From the NCBI RefSeq assembly GCF_018524365.1, contig NZ_JAEKFT010000025.1, forward strand, positions 1-64,000: a stretch of DNA of 64,000 bases, written 5' to 3'. This document shows positions 54,851-64,000 of this stretch, piece by piece; the stretch's first letter is position 1, and each line of letters begins with the position of its first letter. The position numbers and the translations under genes were made by a program. The notes under the pieces were generated by a model, which had not been told where the DNA came from, searched no databases, and saw only the letters and a program-made list of their open reading frames with translations. This DNA is from Denitromonas iodatirespirans (GTDB lineage Bacteria > Pseudomonadota > Gammaproteobacteria > Burkholderiales > Rhodocyclaceae).

Positions 54851-56260
54851 TCAGCGGTATTGAGGCTGGCGCCCGGCAAGGCCGCCGATGAGCATGCCGA
54901 CGGCGCTGACGCACAGGCCGGCCAGTTGCGGCGGCACGATGCCTTCGGGGGCGATGAACTCGAGGGCGATCCACGCCGTCAGGCCGAAGACGATGGCCAG
55001 GGCGGCGCCGAGGTTGTTGGCGCGGCGCCAGTAGAGGCCGGCGGCGAGCGGCACGAAAGCGGCGGCCAGCGTCACCTTGTAGGCGTTTTCGACCATTTCG
55101 TGGATCGTGCTTTCGGTCTGCATGGCATAACCGGTGACGATCACGGTGAATACCACCACGGTGATCCGCGTCAGCATCAGGAAGGCGCGGTCGCTGAGGC
55201 TGGGCAGGAAGCCGCGCAGGATGTTCTCGGAGAAGGTCACCGACGGCGCCAGCAGCGTGCCGGAGGCGGTACTCATGATGACCGACAGCAGAGCGCCGAA
55301 GAAGATCACCTGGGCGCCGAAAGGCAGGTGGTTGAGGATCAGGTTGGGCAGGATCAGCTGCGAATCTTCTTCCATGTAGCGGGCCACCAGCGACGGGTCG
55401 ATCTGCGTCGCGGAGTAGGCCAGGAACAGGGGAATGGCGGCGAACAGGAAGTAGGCGATGCCGCCGAGCACCGTGCCATTGACGGCGATGCGCTCGTTGC
55501 GGGCCGAGTTGGCGCGCTGGAACACGTCCTGCTGCGGAATCGAGCCGAAGGCCATGGTCAGCAGCGTGGCCACCCAGGCGATGATGGCGCCGATGTTGGC
55601 CTCGGGCAGCCACTCGAACTTGCCGGCCGCCGCCGCATGGCTGATCACCTTGCCCGCGCCGCCGGCCAGATCCGACACCTCCCAGGCGATGTAGAACAGG
55701 CCGAGGACGATGACAACCATCTGCACGAAGGTGGTGATGGCCACCGACCACATGCCGCCGAACAGGGTGTAGAGCAGCACCACGGTGGCGCCGATCATCA
55801 TGCCCTGATTCATGCTGATGCTGCCTTCGGTGAGGACGTTGAACACCAGCCCGAGTGCAGTGATCTGTGCCGACACCCAGCCCAGGTAGGAGACCACGAT
55901 GCACATCGACAGGATCAGCTCGGTGGTGCGGTTGTAGCGCTTGCGGAAGAAGTCGCCCAGCGTGAGCAGATTCTGGCGGTACAGGCGACGGGCGAAGAAC
56001 AGGCCGAACAGCACCAGGCACAGCGAGGCGCCGAGTGGGTCGGAGATCAGCCCGTGAAAACCTTCTTCGAGAAAGGTGGCGGAGATGCCGAGCACCGTTT
56101 CGGCGCCGAACCAGGTGGCGAAGACCATGGCGACGACGATGTAGAGAGGCAGATGGCGGCCGGCGACGATGTAGTCGCGGGCGTTGTGCACCTTCGTCGC
56201 GGCGGCAATACCGATACCGATGGAAAGGGCGAGGTAGGCAGCGACAAGCCAGAGCAGCAT
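54851..56260 (-). CDS. Sodium:solute symporter family protein
   Basis: 469 residues with about 13 hydrophobic segments. SSS signatures are visible: YIVAGRHLPLYIVVAMVFAT, then FGAETVLGISA, MWSVAITTFVQMVV, and FGSIPQQDVFQRANSA followed by the ALLSVIMSTASGTLLAPS sodium-site helix. It probably couples Na+ entry to uptake of a small organic substrate such as a carboxylate or amino acid; which one is not readable. No response-regulator or acs gene is adjacent. A terminator hairpin follows. Confidence 0.92.
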   Translation of the reverse strand: MLLWLVAAYLALSIGIGIAAATKVHNARDYIVAGRHLPLYIVVAMVFATWFGAETVLGISATFLEEGFHGLISDPLGASLCLVLFGLFFARRLYRQNLLTLGDFFRKRYNRTTELILSMCIVVSYLGWVSAQITALGLVFNVLTEGSISMNQGMMIGATVVLLYTLFGGMWSVAITTFVQMVVIVLGLFYIAWEVSDLAGGAGKVISHAAAAGKFEWLPEANIGAIIAWVATLLTMAFGSIPQQDVFQRANSARNERIAVNGTVLGGIAYFLFAAIPLFLAYSATQIDPSLVARYMEEDSQLILPNLILNHLPFGAQVIFFGALLSVIMSTASGTLLAPSVTFSENILRGFLPSLSDRAFLMLTRITVVVFTVIVTGYAMQTESTIHEMVENAYKVTLAAAFVPLAAGLYWRRANNLGAALAIVFGLTAWIALEFIAPEGIVPPQLAGLCVSAVGMLIGGLAGRQPQYR

Positions 56261-56415
56261 GGCGGTGGGCTCCAGGAGGAATGCAGATGAGTAAGGAGGC
56301 CGGCGTCCCTCGCGATCGGCCCGCGTTTTTTCGGCGCGATTTTAGCAACGATGTTCCGCCCGGGGGGCGGAAATTTTACGGGATCATGCCGGGATCGTTG
56401 GAGATCATGCGGGAA

Positions 56416-57948
56416 TCATCCGCCGCCGAGCAGCCGCCACAGCTCGAGCGCCAGCACCCCGGCGAGCAGGCCGCCGATGAGGGTCAGCATCAGCGTCTGG
56501 CGGCGCTGGGCGCGGGCCAGCCGGATCATGTCGAGGCGGGTCGCTTCGAGGCGGTCCGGCGAACTCAGCGCCTGATGCACCAGGCGCGGCAATTGCGGCA
56601 GCGTGGCGGCCCAGTAGGGCGCCTCTTCCTTGATGTGGCGCAGCAGCGCGCGCGCACCGACCTGATTGCCCATCCAGCGCTCCAGGAAGGGCTTGGCGGT
56701 GGTCCACAGATCCAGGTCCGGATCGAGCTGGCGGCCCAGGCCCTCGATGTTGAGCAGAGTCTTCTGCAGCAGCACCAGCTGGGGCTGCACTTCCATCTCG
56801 AAGCGGCGCGCGGTCTGGAACAGGCGCAGCAGCGTCTTGCCGAAGGAGATGTCTTTCAGCGGCTTGTCGAAGATCGGTTCGCACACCGCGCGGATCGCCG
56901 ATTCGAACTCGTCCACCCGGGTGTGGGCCGGCACCCAGCCGGCGTCGATATGGGCCTGGGCGACGCGCTTGTAGTCGCGCTGGAAGAAGGCCAGGAAGTT
57001 CTGCGCCAGGTAGTTCTTGTCGACATCGGTGAGCGTACCCATGATGCCGAAATCGAGCGCGATATAGCGCCCGTCGGCGGCCACGAAGATGTTGCCCGGA
57101 TGCATGTCGGCATGGAAGAAACCGTCGCGGAACACCTGGGTGAAGAAGATCTCCACCCCCGCGCGCGACAAGGCCGACAGATCGGTGCCCTGGGCCTGCA
57201 CCACCTGGGTGCGCGAGATTGGCACGCCGTGCATGCGCTCCATCACCATCACCGACTTGCCGCAGTAGTCCCAATACACCTCGGGCACCACCAGCAGTTT
57301 GGAGTCGGTGAAGTTGCGCCGCAGTTGCGAGCAGTTGGAGGCCTCGCGCATCAGGTCGAGCTCGTCGCGCAGATGCTTGGCGAACTCGGCCACCACCTCG
57401 CGCGGCTTGAGCCGCCGGCCCTCGGGCCACAGACGGTCGAGCAGCGTGGCGCCGGCATCGAGCAGGGCCATGTCGTGGGCGATGACACGGTCGATGCCCG
57501 GGCGCAGCACCTTGATCGCCACCTCGGTGCCGTCCTGCAGGCGGGCGAAATGCACCTGCGCCACCGAGGCCGAGGCCACCGGCGTGCGCTCGAACTCGGC
57601 AAACACCTCGTCGACCGGCCGGCCGTAGAGCTTTTCGATGACGGCGATGGCTTCGTCGCTGGGGAAGGGCGGCACGCGATCCTGCAAGAGCGCCAGCTCT
57701 TCGGCGATGTCCAGCGGCAGCAGATCGCGCCGGGTGGACAGCATCTGGCCGAACTTGACGAAGATCGGGCCGAGCGATTCGAGCGCCAGGCGCAGCCTGA
57801 CCGCGCGCGGCTCGGAGAAGCGACGCCAGAAGAAGAGGATGCGCCACAGGCGCACCAGCTGGCCGCTGCGGTCGGCGGTGAGCACCATGCGATCCAGCCC
57901 GAAACGCAGGCTGACCACGACGATTTTGGCGAGACGCAACAGACGCAC
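56416..57948 (-). CDS. ubiB: Ubiquinone biosynthesis protein UbiB (ABC1/ADCK kinase-like ATPase)
   Basis: 510 residues from a GTG at 57948, chosen because homologues begin near the [18 protein letters not shown] segment; an ATG at 58044 in frame would add 32 low-quality residues. The KxGQ signature is [16 protein letters not shown], the Ala-rich loop is ASASVAQVH, the lysine VAIKVLRPG, then HADMHPGN and ALDFGIMG. Two C-terminal hydrophobic segments ([19 protein letters not shown]) anchor it in the membrane. It supports ubiquinone assembly. Divergent from the metacaspase gene. Confidence 0.93.
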   Translation of the reverse strand: MRLLRLAKIVVVSLRFGLDRMVLTADRSGQLVRLWRILFFWRRFSEPRAVRLRLALESLGPIFVKFGQMLSTRRDLLPLDIAEELALLQDRVPPFPSDEAIAVIEKLYGRPVDEVFAEFERTPVASASVAQVHFARLQDGTEVAIKVLRPGIDRVIAHDMALLDAGATLLDRLWPEGRRLKPREVVAEFAKHLRDELDLMREASNCSQLRRNFTDSKLLVVPEVYWDYCGKSVMVMERMHGVPISRTQVVQAQGTDLSALSRAGVEIFFTQVFRDGFFHADMHPGNIFVAADGRYIALDFGIMGTLTDVDKNYLAQNFLAFFQRDYKRVAQAHIDAGWVPAHTRVDEFESAIRAVCEPIFDKPLKDISFGKTLLRLFQTARRFEMEVQPQLVLLQKTLLNIEGLGRQLDPDLDLWTTAKPFLERWMGNQVGARALLRHIKEEAPYWAATLPQLPRLVHQALSSPDRLEATRLDMIRLARAQRRQTLMLTLIGGLLAGVLALELWRLLGGG

Positions 57949-58120
57949 GGGGGGAGGCCAGCGAAAGCAAAAGCGCAATTGTGCCCCAAACGCCGCGGCA
58001 GGGGCGCACCGGCGCAGGCCGGGCTTGCTCTCGGGTGACCACATGCTTTAATCAGAAGAAGCCATCGTCATGGCGTCGGCCGGCGCTCGCCGGCTGCCCC
58101 CGTGCCTTCTGAGGTGCCCC

Positions 58121-58915
58121 ATGAGCAAGCGTGCACTGACCATCGGCATCAACGACTACCCCGGCACCGACGGCGACCTCGCCGGCTGCGTGAACGACGC
58201 CCGCGACTGGGGCGCCGTGCTCGGCGCCCAGGGTTACGAGGTGTCCACGCTGCTCGACGCCGCCGCCACCCGCGACGCGATGGTGGCCCATATCGGCGAC
58301 CGCGTGGCCGGTGCCAGCGCTGGTGACACCGTCATCATCACCTACTCGGGCCACGGCACCTGGGTGCCGGACCGCTCCGGCGACGAGTCCGACGGGCGCG
58401 ACGAGGCGCTGTGCCCGCACGACATCGGCGACGGCAAGATGCTGCTCGACGACGACCTGCACGCGCTCTTCGACCAGCGCCCGGCCGGCGTGCGCGTGGT
58501 GCTCATCTCCGACAGCTGCCACTCCGGCTCGGTCACCCGTGGCGACGAGGCCGACCTCGACCCCGCCTTGCCGCGCGCCCGCTTCCTGCCGCCGGCCAGC
58601 TGGATGAGCCTGGCCGAGCTGGCCGCCTGCCGCGGCCGGCCCGCGGCGCTGATGGGCGGCATGACGCGCACCGGCGGCGACCTGCTGCTGGCCGGCTGCC
58701 GCGACACCGAGTTCAGCTGGGACACCCAGTTCCGCGGCCGCCCCAACGGCGCCTTCACCTACTACGCCATCAAGACCTTGCACACCTTGCTGCCCGGCGC
58801 CAGCTACCAGCAGTGGTTCCGCGCCATCCGCCACTACCTGCCCTCCACCCGCCTGCCGCAGTCCCCCCAGATCTTCGGCTCGCGCTCCGCCCGCCATTTC
58901 GAATTGTTCACCTGA
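58121..58915 (+). CDS. Caspase-family (metacaspase, peptidase C14) protease
   Basis: 264 residues from the ATG at 58121, preceded by GAGGTG. The caspase fold is complete: MSKRALTIGINDYPG opens strand 1, the catalytic His78 is in ITYSGHGTW, and Cys133 is in LISDSCHSGS. An acidic WVPDRSGDESDGRDEALCPHD loop, as in type I metacaspases, follows the His. FTYYAIKTLH and the QSPQIFGS end are usual. No signal peptide, so it is cytoplasmic. Metacaspases cut after Arg or Lys and are often Ca2+ dependent. The next gene, 24 bases on, encodes a lipase/CHAT fusion. Confidence 0.93.
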   Translation: MSKRALTIGINDYPGTDGDLAGCVNDARDWGAVLGAQGYEVSTLLDAAATRDAMVAHIGDRVAGASAGDTVIITYSGHGTWVPDRSGDESDGRDEALCPHDIGDGKMLLDDDLHALFDQRPAGVRVVLISDSCHSGSVTRGDEADLDPALPRARFLPPASWMSLAELAACRGRPAALMGGMTRTGGDLLLAGCRDTEFSWDTQFRGRPNGAFTYYAIKTLHTLLPGASYQQWFRAIRHYLPSTRLPQSPQIFGSRSARHFELFT

Positions 58916-58939
58916 CCCCCGCCCACCAAGGAATTGCCC

Positions 58940-61900
58940 ATGCCCACCGACGCCCGCATTCGTCTCACCGGCGCCAGCGCCGCTGCCCGCGCGCCGCGCA
59001 CCGAGCAAATCGACGTGACCTCGGCCCGGCGCATCACGCCGGGCGCGGCCCGCGGCGGCGAGACCGCCGTCGAGATCGACGCCGACGCGGTGCTGCGGGT
59101 CGAGCTGGAAAACGGCTTCGTGCTGTGGTCGCGGGCCGACGACCTGCTGCAAGAGCGCGGCAAGAAAAGCGTCGGGCGCGACGGCGAGGCGGCCTGGCAA
59201 CTCGACTTCGGTCCGCGACCCGGCCATGCCGGCGGCGGCGCCTCGCGCGGCTGGGTGGGCCTCGGCGTGCGGGTGCTGGAGGCCTTCGGCATCGATCTCA
59301 AGGGCGTGGTCGTCGCCAAGCTGGGCGAAGTGCTGGAGGATCGCAAGCTGCATGGCGCACCGGGTCTTTACCGGGTATCGCTCGGCGCCAGCCCCGACCT
59401 GCAGCCGGCCGACACGGTCGCGCCGGGCGGCGGCGCGGCGCTGGTCTTCCTGCATGGCACCGGCTCGAGCACCACCGGCAGTTTCGGCGCGCTGTGGGAG
59501 AAGGACAACAGCGCCGGCGCGGCCCTGCGCACGCGGCTGGCCGAGCGCTATGGCGAGCGTGTCTTCGCGCTCGAGCACCGCACTCTGACCGAAAGCCCGG
59601 TGGCCAACGCGCTGGCGCTGGCCCGCGCCCTGCCGGCCGGCGCCGAACTGCACCTGGTGAGCCATTCGCGCGGCGGGCTGGTCGGCGAACTGATGTGCCT
59701 GGGCATGCGCGATCGCGATACCGATCCGCTCGATGGTGCGCTGCTCGACACCTTGTTCGCCGCCGACCGCACCATGGCCGAGCAGCTCGGCCTGTCCTCG
59801 CTCGACGGCGAGGCGGCCAAGGCGCGCGATGCCGCCTATGACGCCGATCGCAAGGCCCTCAAGGCGCTGATCGCCGAGCTCGACGCCAAGCAGCTGCGTG
59901 TCAGCCGTTTCGTGCGGGTGGCCTGTCCGGCGCGCGGCACCACGCTGGCGGCCGGGCGGCTCGACCGCTGGCTGTCGGTGCTCGACTTCCTGGCTGGCGG
60001 CAGCATGCTGGGCGAGGCGCTCGACTTCCTGCTGGCGGTGGTCAAGGCGCGCACCGACCCGCGCACCCTGCCAGGCCTCGAAGCGATGATGCCCGGCTCG
60101 GCCCTGACCCGCCTGCTGCAGTCGCCCGATCTCACCGTGACTGCCGATCTGTCGGTGATCGCCGGCGACATCGAGGGCGATTCGCTGTGGCAGCAGATCA
60201 AGCTCCTGGCCACCGACTGGTTCTATGGCGCCGACCACGACCTGGTGGTGAACACCGGCTCCATGCTCGGCGGCCTGCGCCGGCCCGAGGGCGCTGCGCG
60301 CTACCTGCGCGACGCCGGTGGCGAGGTCAATCACTTCCGCTATTTCACCAACGAGACCTCCGTCAAATGGCTGGGCCACGGGCTGACCCGGCCGGAGGGC
60401 AGCGACGGCGGTTTCCTGCCCATCGCCACCGCGCCGCACGAGGCGCCACGCTGGCGCGAGGCGCTGCGCCGCAGCCGTGCCGGTGGTGCGCCGCGGCCGC
60501 TGGCGGTGGTGCTGCCCGGCACCATGGGCAGCGTGCTGCAGCAGCGCGGCGAGACGGTGTGGGTGGACTACTGGCGCCTGCTGCGCGGCCAACTCAAGCG
60601 CCTGCGCATGGGCCAGCCGGATGTCGAGCCGATCGATCTGGTCGGCGATTTCTACGGCCCGATGGTCGAATTCCTGGCGCGCAGCCACCGGGTCGAGATC
60701 TTCCCCTACGACTGGCGCCAGTCGGTCACTGCGGCCGCGGCGCGCCTGGCCGAAGCGCTGACCGACTGGCTGCCCGAGATGGAAGCCTGCGGCCAGCCGG
60801 TGCATCTGGTGGCGCACTCGATGGGCGGCCTGGTGGTGCGCGCCATGATCGCCGACGGCGGCGCAGGCACAGCCGCCTGGCAGCGCATCACCGCCTTGCC
60901 CAACAGCCGCTTCGTGATGCTCGGCACGCCGAACCTCGGCTCGCACGAGGCGGTGCGCTGGCTCACCGGCTGCAACCCCACCCAGCAGAAACTGGCGCTG
61001 CTCGACTTCACCCAGACCGTCACCGGCATCACCGAGATCGTGCGCGACTACGCCGGCTTGCTCGAGTTGCTGCCCTTCGATCCGGCCGACCGCGATTTTG
61101 CCGATCCGGCCCTGTGGAAGGCGCTCAAGGCCGAGATGTCGGCGGTGTGGCCGCTGGCCGATGCGGCCGCGCTGCGCAGCGCGCGCGAGACCTGGCGGCG
61201 CCTCATCGATGCGCCGCCCGACCCGCGCCACATGATCTACCTGGCCGGCTGCCAGCCGGCGACGGTGGCCGACTACCAGGTGGTGCCGGTCAACGAATGG
61301 GAGCCGGCGAGCGAGCGCAAACTGGCCTTCGAGGCCACCGCGGAGGGCGATGGCACCGTCACCTGGGCCTCGGGCCGCCTGCCCGGCGTGCCGGTGTGGT
61401 ATGTCGAAGACACCGCCCATGACGCGCTGTGCACGCAAAAGCGCGCCTTCCCCGGTCTGCTCGACCTGCTCATGACCGGCACCACCACCCGCCTGCCGGC
61501 CACCCCGCCGGCGCGGGCGCGGGCCGGCGAGACGGTGCCGGCGCGCTTCCCGATGCCCGAGGCGCCCTTCACCGACGACTTCCCCGACGAGGCCGCGGTG
61601 CGCACCCTGGGCTTCGGTCCGGGAGGACCGGTGGTGATCGGGACCGCCGCCGCGGCAGTGCCGACGCTGGCGGTCAGCATCCGCCATGGCGATCTGGCCT
61701 ATGCGCGCTACCCGGTGCTGGTCGGGCACTATGCCGGCGACACCATCGTCAGCGCCGAGGCGGCGGTCAACCACCGGCTCGGCGGGGCGCTGTCGCAGCG
61801 GCTCAACCTGGGCATGTATCCGGCGGCCAATGGCACCCACGCGCTGTTTTTCAACGAGGTGCCCGAGCACAAGCCGGCCGGCGCGATCGTGCTCGGTCTG

Positions 61901-64000
61901 GGGCTGGTCGGCGAGTTGTCGCCGGGCCTGCTCGAAGCCGGCGTGCGCAGCGCCTTGATCGACTTCGCGCTGCAAGTCGCGCAGTGGCCCGACGACATCC
62001 GCTTTGGCCCGGCCTCGGCGCCGCGCTCGGCGGCGGTCAGCTGCCTGCTGGTCGGCTCCGGCGCCGGCGGCATGCCGGTCGGCACCTCGGTGGACGCCAT
62101 CCTGCGCGGCGCGGTGGCCGCCAGCGCCGCGCTGGTGGCGCAGGGGCTGGAGAACCGGGTGGTGATCGATGCGGTGGAATTCATCGAGGTGTTCGAGGAT
62201 GTGGCCATCTCGGCCGCCGAAGGCCTCGAAAACTGCCTGCGCGACGGCGAGTTGGCCGCCCGGGTGCGCTGGGCGAGCCGCGACATCCAATTGGGCGAGG
62301 GGCGTCGGCGCCGGGTGCGCTGCGACGAGCTGCCCGACTGGTGGCACCGGCTGGAGATCGTCGAGGAGCCCGGCCGCGAGGCCTTGCGCTTCATCTTCGC
62401 TACCGACCGTGCGCGCGCCGAGGAGACCCTGATGGCCGGGCAACTGGCCCTGGCCGATGCCTTCATCGCCCAGGCCTCGGCCTCGCCGGCGGCCAACAGC
62501 GAAATCGCCAAGACCTTGTTCGAGATGCTGCTGCCCAACCGGCTCAAGGAGATGGCGCCGCGCCAGAGCCACATGGTGGTGCTGGTCGACGAGCGCTCGG
62601 CGCGCTATCCGTGGGAGCTGCTGGAGAACCGCTGGAGCGTGGGCGACCGCCCGCCGGCGGTGGCCGCCGGGCTGGTGCGCCAGCTCAAGGCCGCGCAGTT
62701 CCGCGCCCAGCCGGCCCATGCGCCGCATGCCAAGGCGCTGGTGGTGGGCAACCCGGACCTCGACGGCTGGGCCGGTTTCGCCGACCTGCCGGGCGCCCGC
62801 CAGGAGGCCGAGACGGTGGTCAGCATGCTGCGCGGCGGCGGCTTCGAGGTGCGCGAGAGCATCGACGAGCGGGCCGACGCGATCCTCGCCGGCGTGCATC
62901 GCGACGCCTGGCGCATTCTGCATCTGGCGGGCCACGGGGTGCACGAGATGAGCTGCGCCAACGGCCGCGCGGTGTCGGGCATGGTGATCGGTCGCGATGC
63001 GGTGCTCACGCCGGGCGATGTGGAGCAGATGCGCTGGGTGCCCGAGCTGGTGTTCATCAACTGCTGCCACCTGGGCAAGACCGGCGCCGGCGAGTCGGCA
63101 CGCTTCAACCTGCTGGCCGCCAACCTGGCGGTGCAGTTCGTGCGCATGGGCGTCAAGGCGGTGGTGGCCGCCGGCTGGGCGGTGGACGATGCGGCGGCCA
63201 ACGCCTTCGCCGCCAGCTTCTACAAGCATCTGCTGGCCGGGCAGGCCTTCGGCGAGTCGGTGCGCGCGGCGCGCGAGGAGGCGTGGTCGAGCTTCCCCGG
63301 CATCAACACCTGGGGCGCCTACCAGTGCTATGGCGACCCGAGCTATCACCTGCGCGGCCAGGCCGGCGTCACCACGCCGCGGGCCATGAGTCCGTTCTAC
63401 GCGCCGTCCGAGCTGGTGGTGGCGCTCGAGAACCATGTGCAGTGGGTGCAGATGCAGGTGCGGCGCCATGGCGACGATGCGGCCGAGCTGGCGCGCCTGC
63501 GCGAGGGCATTCCCGCCATTCTCGGGCGGGTGCCGCAGGCGCTGTCCGAGCGCTGGCTGGCGCGCGCCGACGTGGCCGCCGCCATCGGCTTCGCCTGGGG
63601 CGAGACCGGCGCCTTCGCCGAGGCGGTCGAGTGGCTCAACCGGGCGCTCGGCGCCGACGTAGGCGACTGCCCGGTGCGGGCGGTCGAGCAGTGTGCCAAC
63701 TTCAAGGTGCGCCTGGCCGGCCAGGCCTGGTTGCAGCTGCGCGCGTCGTCGGAGGCCGACGAGGGGCGTCGTGCCGCGCTGGTGACGCAGATCGAAGAGG
63801 CCATCGCCGAGCTGGACCTGATCTGCCGCCGTGCGCCGACCGAGGAGCGCTACACCCTGCTCGGCAGCGCCTGCAAGCGCCTGGCCTGGCTGCAGGTGGC
63901 GCCCGCGCCGCGGCTCGAAGCGCTGATCAACATGGGCAACTACTACCGTCTGGCGATGGAGACGGCGGGCAAGGGGCGCTCGATCTATGGCTTCACCAAC
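58940..64000 (+). CDS. Giant two-hydrolase/CHAT protease fusion (3' end outside window)
   Basis: Open from the ATG at 58940 (AAGGAAT upstream) to the window edge: 1687 residues without stop. Region 1 (about 160-480) is a lipase-like alpha/beta hydrolase: LVFLHGTGSSTTGSFG, nucleophile Ser243 in SHSRGG, then YGADHDLVVNTGSM. Region 2 (about 500-860) is an LCAT/PGAP1-like hydrolase: VVLPGTMGSVLQ, PYDWRQSV, Ser627 in AHSMGG, and MLGTPNLGS. Region 3 (about 910-1040) is an unassigned domain (RHGDLAYARYPVLVGHYAGD). A CHAT domain (about 1200-1420) has His1332 in LHLAGHG and Cys1376 in FINCCHLG. TPR-like helices begin near 1450. It probably forms an operon with the metacaspase. Function unknown; a protease-gated lipase is an inference. 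Confidence 0.85.
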   Translation, partial: MPTDARIRLTGASAAARAPRTEQIDVTSARRITPGAARGGETAVEIDADAVLRVELENGFVLWSRADDLLQERGKKSVGRDGEAAWQLDFGPRPGHAGGGASRGWVGLGVRVLEAFGIDLKGVVVAKLGEVLEDRKLHGAPGLYRVSLGASPDLQPADTVAPGGGAALVFLHGTGSSTTGSFGALWEKDNSAGAALRTRLAERYGERVFALEHRTLTESPVANALALARALPAGAELHLVSHSRGGLVGELMCLGMRDRDTDPLDGALLDTLFAADRTMAEQLGLSSLDGEAAKARDAAYDADRKALKALIAELDAKQLRVSRFVRVACPARGTTLAAGRLDRWLSVLDFLAGGSMLGEALDFLLAVVKARTDPRTLPGLEAMMPGSALTRLLQSPDLTVTADLSVIAGDIEGDSLWQQIKLLATDWFYGADHDLVVNTGSMLGGLRRPEGAARYLRDAGGEVNHFRYFTNETSVKWLGHGLTRPEGSDGGFLPIATAPHEAPRWREALRRSRAGGAPRPLAVVLPGTMGSVLQQRGETVWVDYWRLLRGQLKRLRMGQPDVEPIDLVGDFYGPMVEFLARSHRVEIFPYDWRQSVTAAAARLAEALTDWLPEMEACGQPVHLVAHSMGGLVVRAMIADGGAGTAAWQRITALPNSRFVMLGTPNLGSHEAVRWLTGCNPTQQKLALLDFTQTVTGITEIVRDYAGLLELLPFDPADRDFADPALWKALKAEMSAVWPLADAAALRSARETWRRLIDAPPDPRHMIYLAGCQPATVADYQVVPVNEWEPASERKLAFEATAEGDGTVTWASGRLPGVPVWYVEDTAHDALCTQKRAFPGLLDLLMTGTTTRLPATPPARARAGETVPARFPMPEAPFTDDFPDEAAVRTLGFGPGGPVVIGTAAAAVPTLAVSIRHGDLAYARYPVLVGHYAGDTIVSAEAAVNHRLGGALSQRLNLGMYPAANGTHALFFNEVPEHKPAGAIVLGLGLVGELSPGLLEAGVRSALIDFALQVAQWPDDIRFGPASAPRSAAVSCLLVGSGAGGMPVGTSVDAILRGAVAASAALVAQGLENRVVIDAVEFIEVFEDVAISAAEGLENCLRDGELAARVRWASRDIQLGEGRRRRVRCDELPDWWHRLEIVEEPGREALRFIFATDRARAEETLMAGQLALADAFIAQASASPAANSEIAKTLFEMLLPNRLKEMAPRQSHMVVLVDERSARYPWELLENRWSVGDRPPAVAAGLVRQLKAAQFRAQPAHAPHAKALVVGNPDLDGWAGFADLPGARQEAETVVSMLRGGGFEVRESIDERADAILAGVHRDAWRILHLAGHGVHEMSCANGRAVSGMVIGRDAVLTPGDVEQMRWVPELVFINCCHLGKTGAGESARFNLLAANLAVQFVRMGVKAVVAAGWAVDDAAANAFAASFYKHLLAGQAFGESVRAAREEAWSSFPGINTWGAYQCYGDPSYHLRGQAGVTTPRAMSPFYAPSELVVALENHVQWVQMQVRRHGDDAAELARLREGIPAILGRVPQALSERWLARADVAAAIGFAWGETGAFAEAVEWLNRALGADVGDCPVRAVEQCANFKVRLAGQAWLQLRASSEADEGRRAALVTQIEEAIAELDLICRRAPTEERYTLLGSACKRLAWLQVAPAPRLEALINMGNYYRLAMETAGKGRSIYGFTN

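Noticed and set aside
58052-63469. A very long open frame on the minus strand opposite the CHAT fusion
   Set aside because: It is a GC-driven mirror of the plus-strand gene: low-complexity His/Arg/Gly/Gln composition, no motifs, while the plus strand has clear catalytic domains.

Overview
The window is a GC-rich, densely coding bacterial chromosome segment, most likely from a betaproteobacterium of the Rhodocyclales/Zoogloeaceae type (Azoarcus, Thauera, Denitromonas, Zoogloea and relatives). This is inferred from gene content and order: slt/NDUFA9-like/cca, ribE-ribBA-ribH-nusB, rpoN-hpf-ptsN-hprK, the oxygen-independent ubiquinone genes ubiT/ubiU/ubiV, an NAGGN osmoprotectant operon, and a PEP-CTERM protein behind a sigma54 promoter. 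No rRNA, tRNA or CRISPR array was seen, and no gene-free stretch exceeds 300 bases.

Layout. 1-5.9 kb: a type VI secretion effector cassette (VgrG tail, DUF4123 adaptor, DUF3304 lipoprotein, Tle1-like DUF2235 lipase, small unknown protein). 5.9-7.5 kb (minus strand): 5-formyl-THF cyclo-ligase, a ceramidase-like membrane protein and the remnant of a DUF296 gene. 7.6-14.9 kb: slt, an NDUFA9-like reductase, cca, a PBP1C-like protein, DUF2905 and an alpha/beta hydrolase. 15-19.3 kb: a 1384-residue MASE1/PAS/GAF/GGDEF diguanylate cyclase. 19.4-24 kb: MidA-like methyltransferase, pteridine reductase, ttcA, a cyclase-like/FHA protein and psiF. 24-31.7 kb (minus): thiL-pgpA-pncC-recA-recX-lptB-rpoN-hpf-ptsN-hprK. 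31.9-36.7 kb (plus): the three-gene NAGGN operon, which sits between nusB and thiL. 36.7-39.4 kb (minus): riboflavin genes with nusB. 39.5-42.2 kb: a VOC protein, two regulators and a PEBP protein. 42.2-51.1 kb: dsbD-cutA-ABC permease, queF, a glycine-zipper protein, DUF502, ABC ATPase, GST, hydrolase, ferredoxin and a VanZ-like protein. 51.1-53.7 kb: ubiT, ubiV, ubiU. 53.9-58 kb: PEP-CTERM protein, sodium:solute symporter and ubiB. 58.1-64 kb: a metacaspase followed by a very large two-lipase/CHAT-protease fusion that runs off the end.

The strongest candidate for an undescribed system is the last pair. A caspase-like protease is encoded 24 bases upstream of one polypeptide that joins two serine-hydrolase (lipase-like) domains to a CHAT caspase-like protease, with His and Cys motifs intact in both proteases. 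This suggests a protease-controlled membrane-lipid attack or cell-death device. Other points of note are the PEP-CTERM gene with a near-consensus sigma54 promoter (rpoN lies in the same window), a PBP1C whose transpeptidase motifs are all lost, a Cca whose HD phosphohydrolase motifs are lost, and a DUF296 gene cut after about 30 codons.
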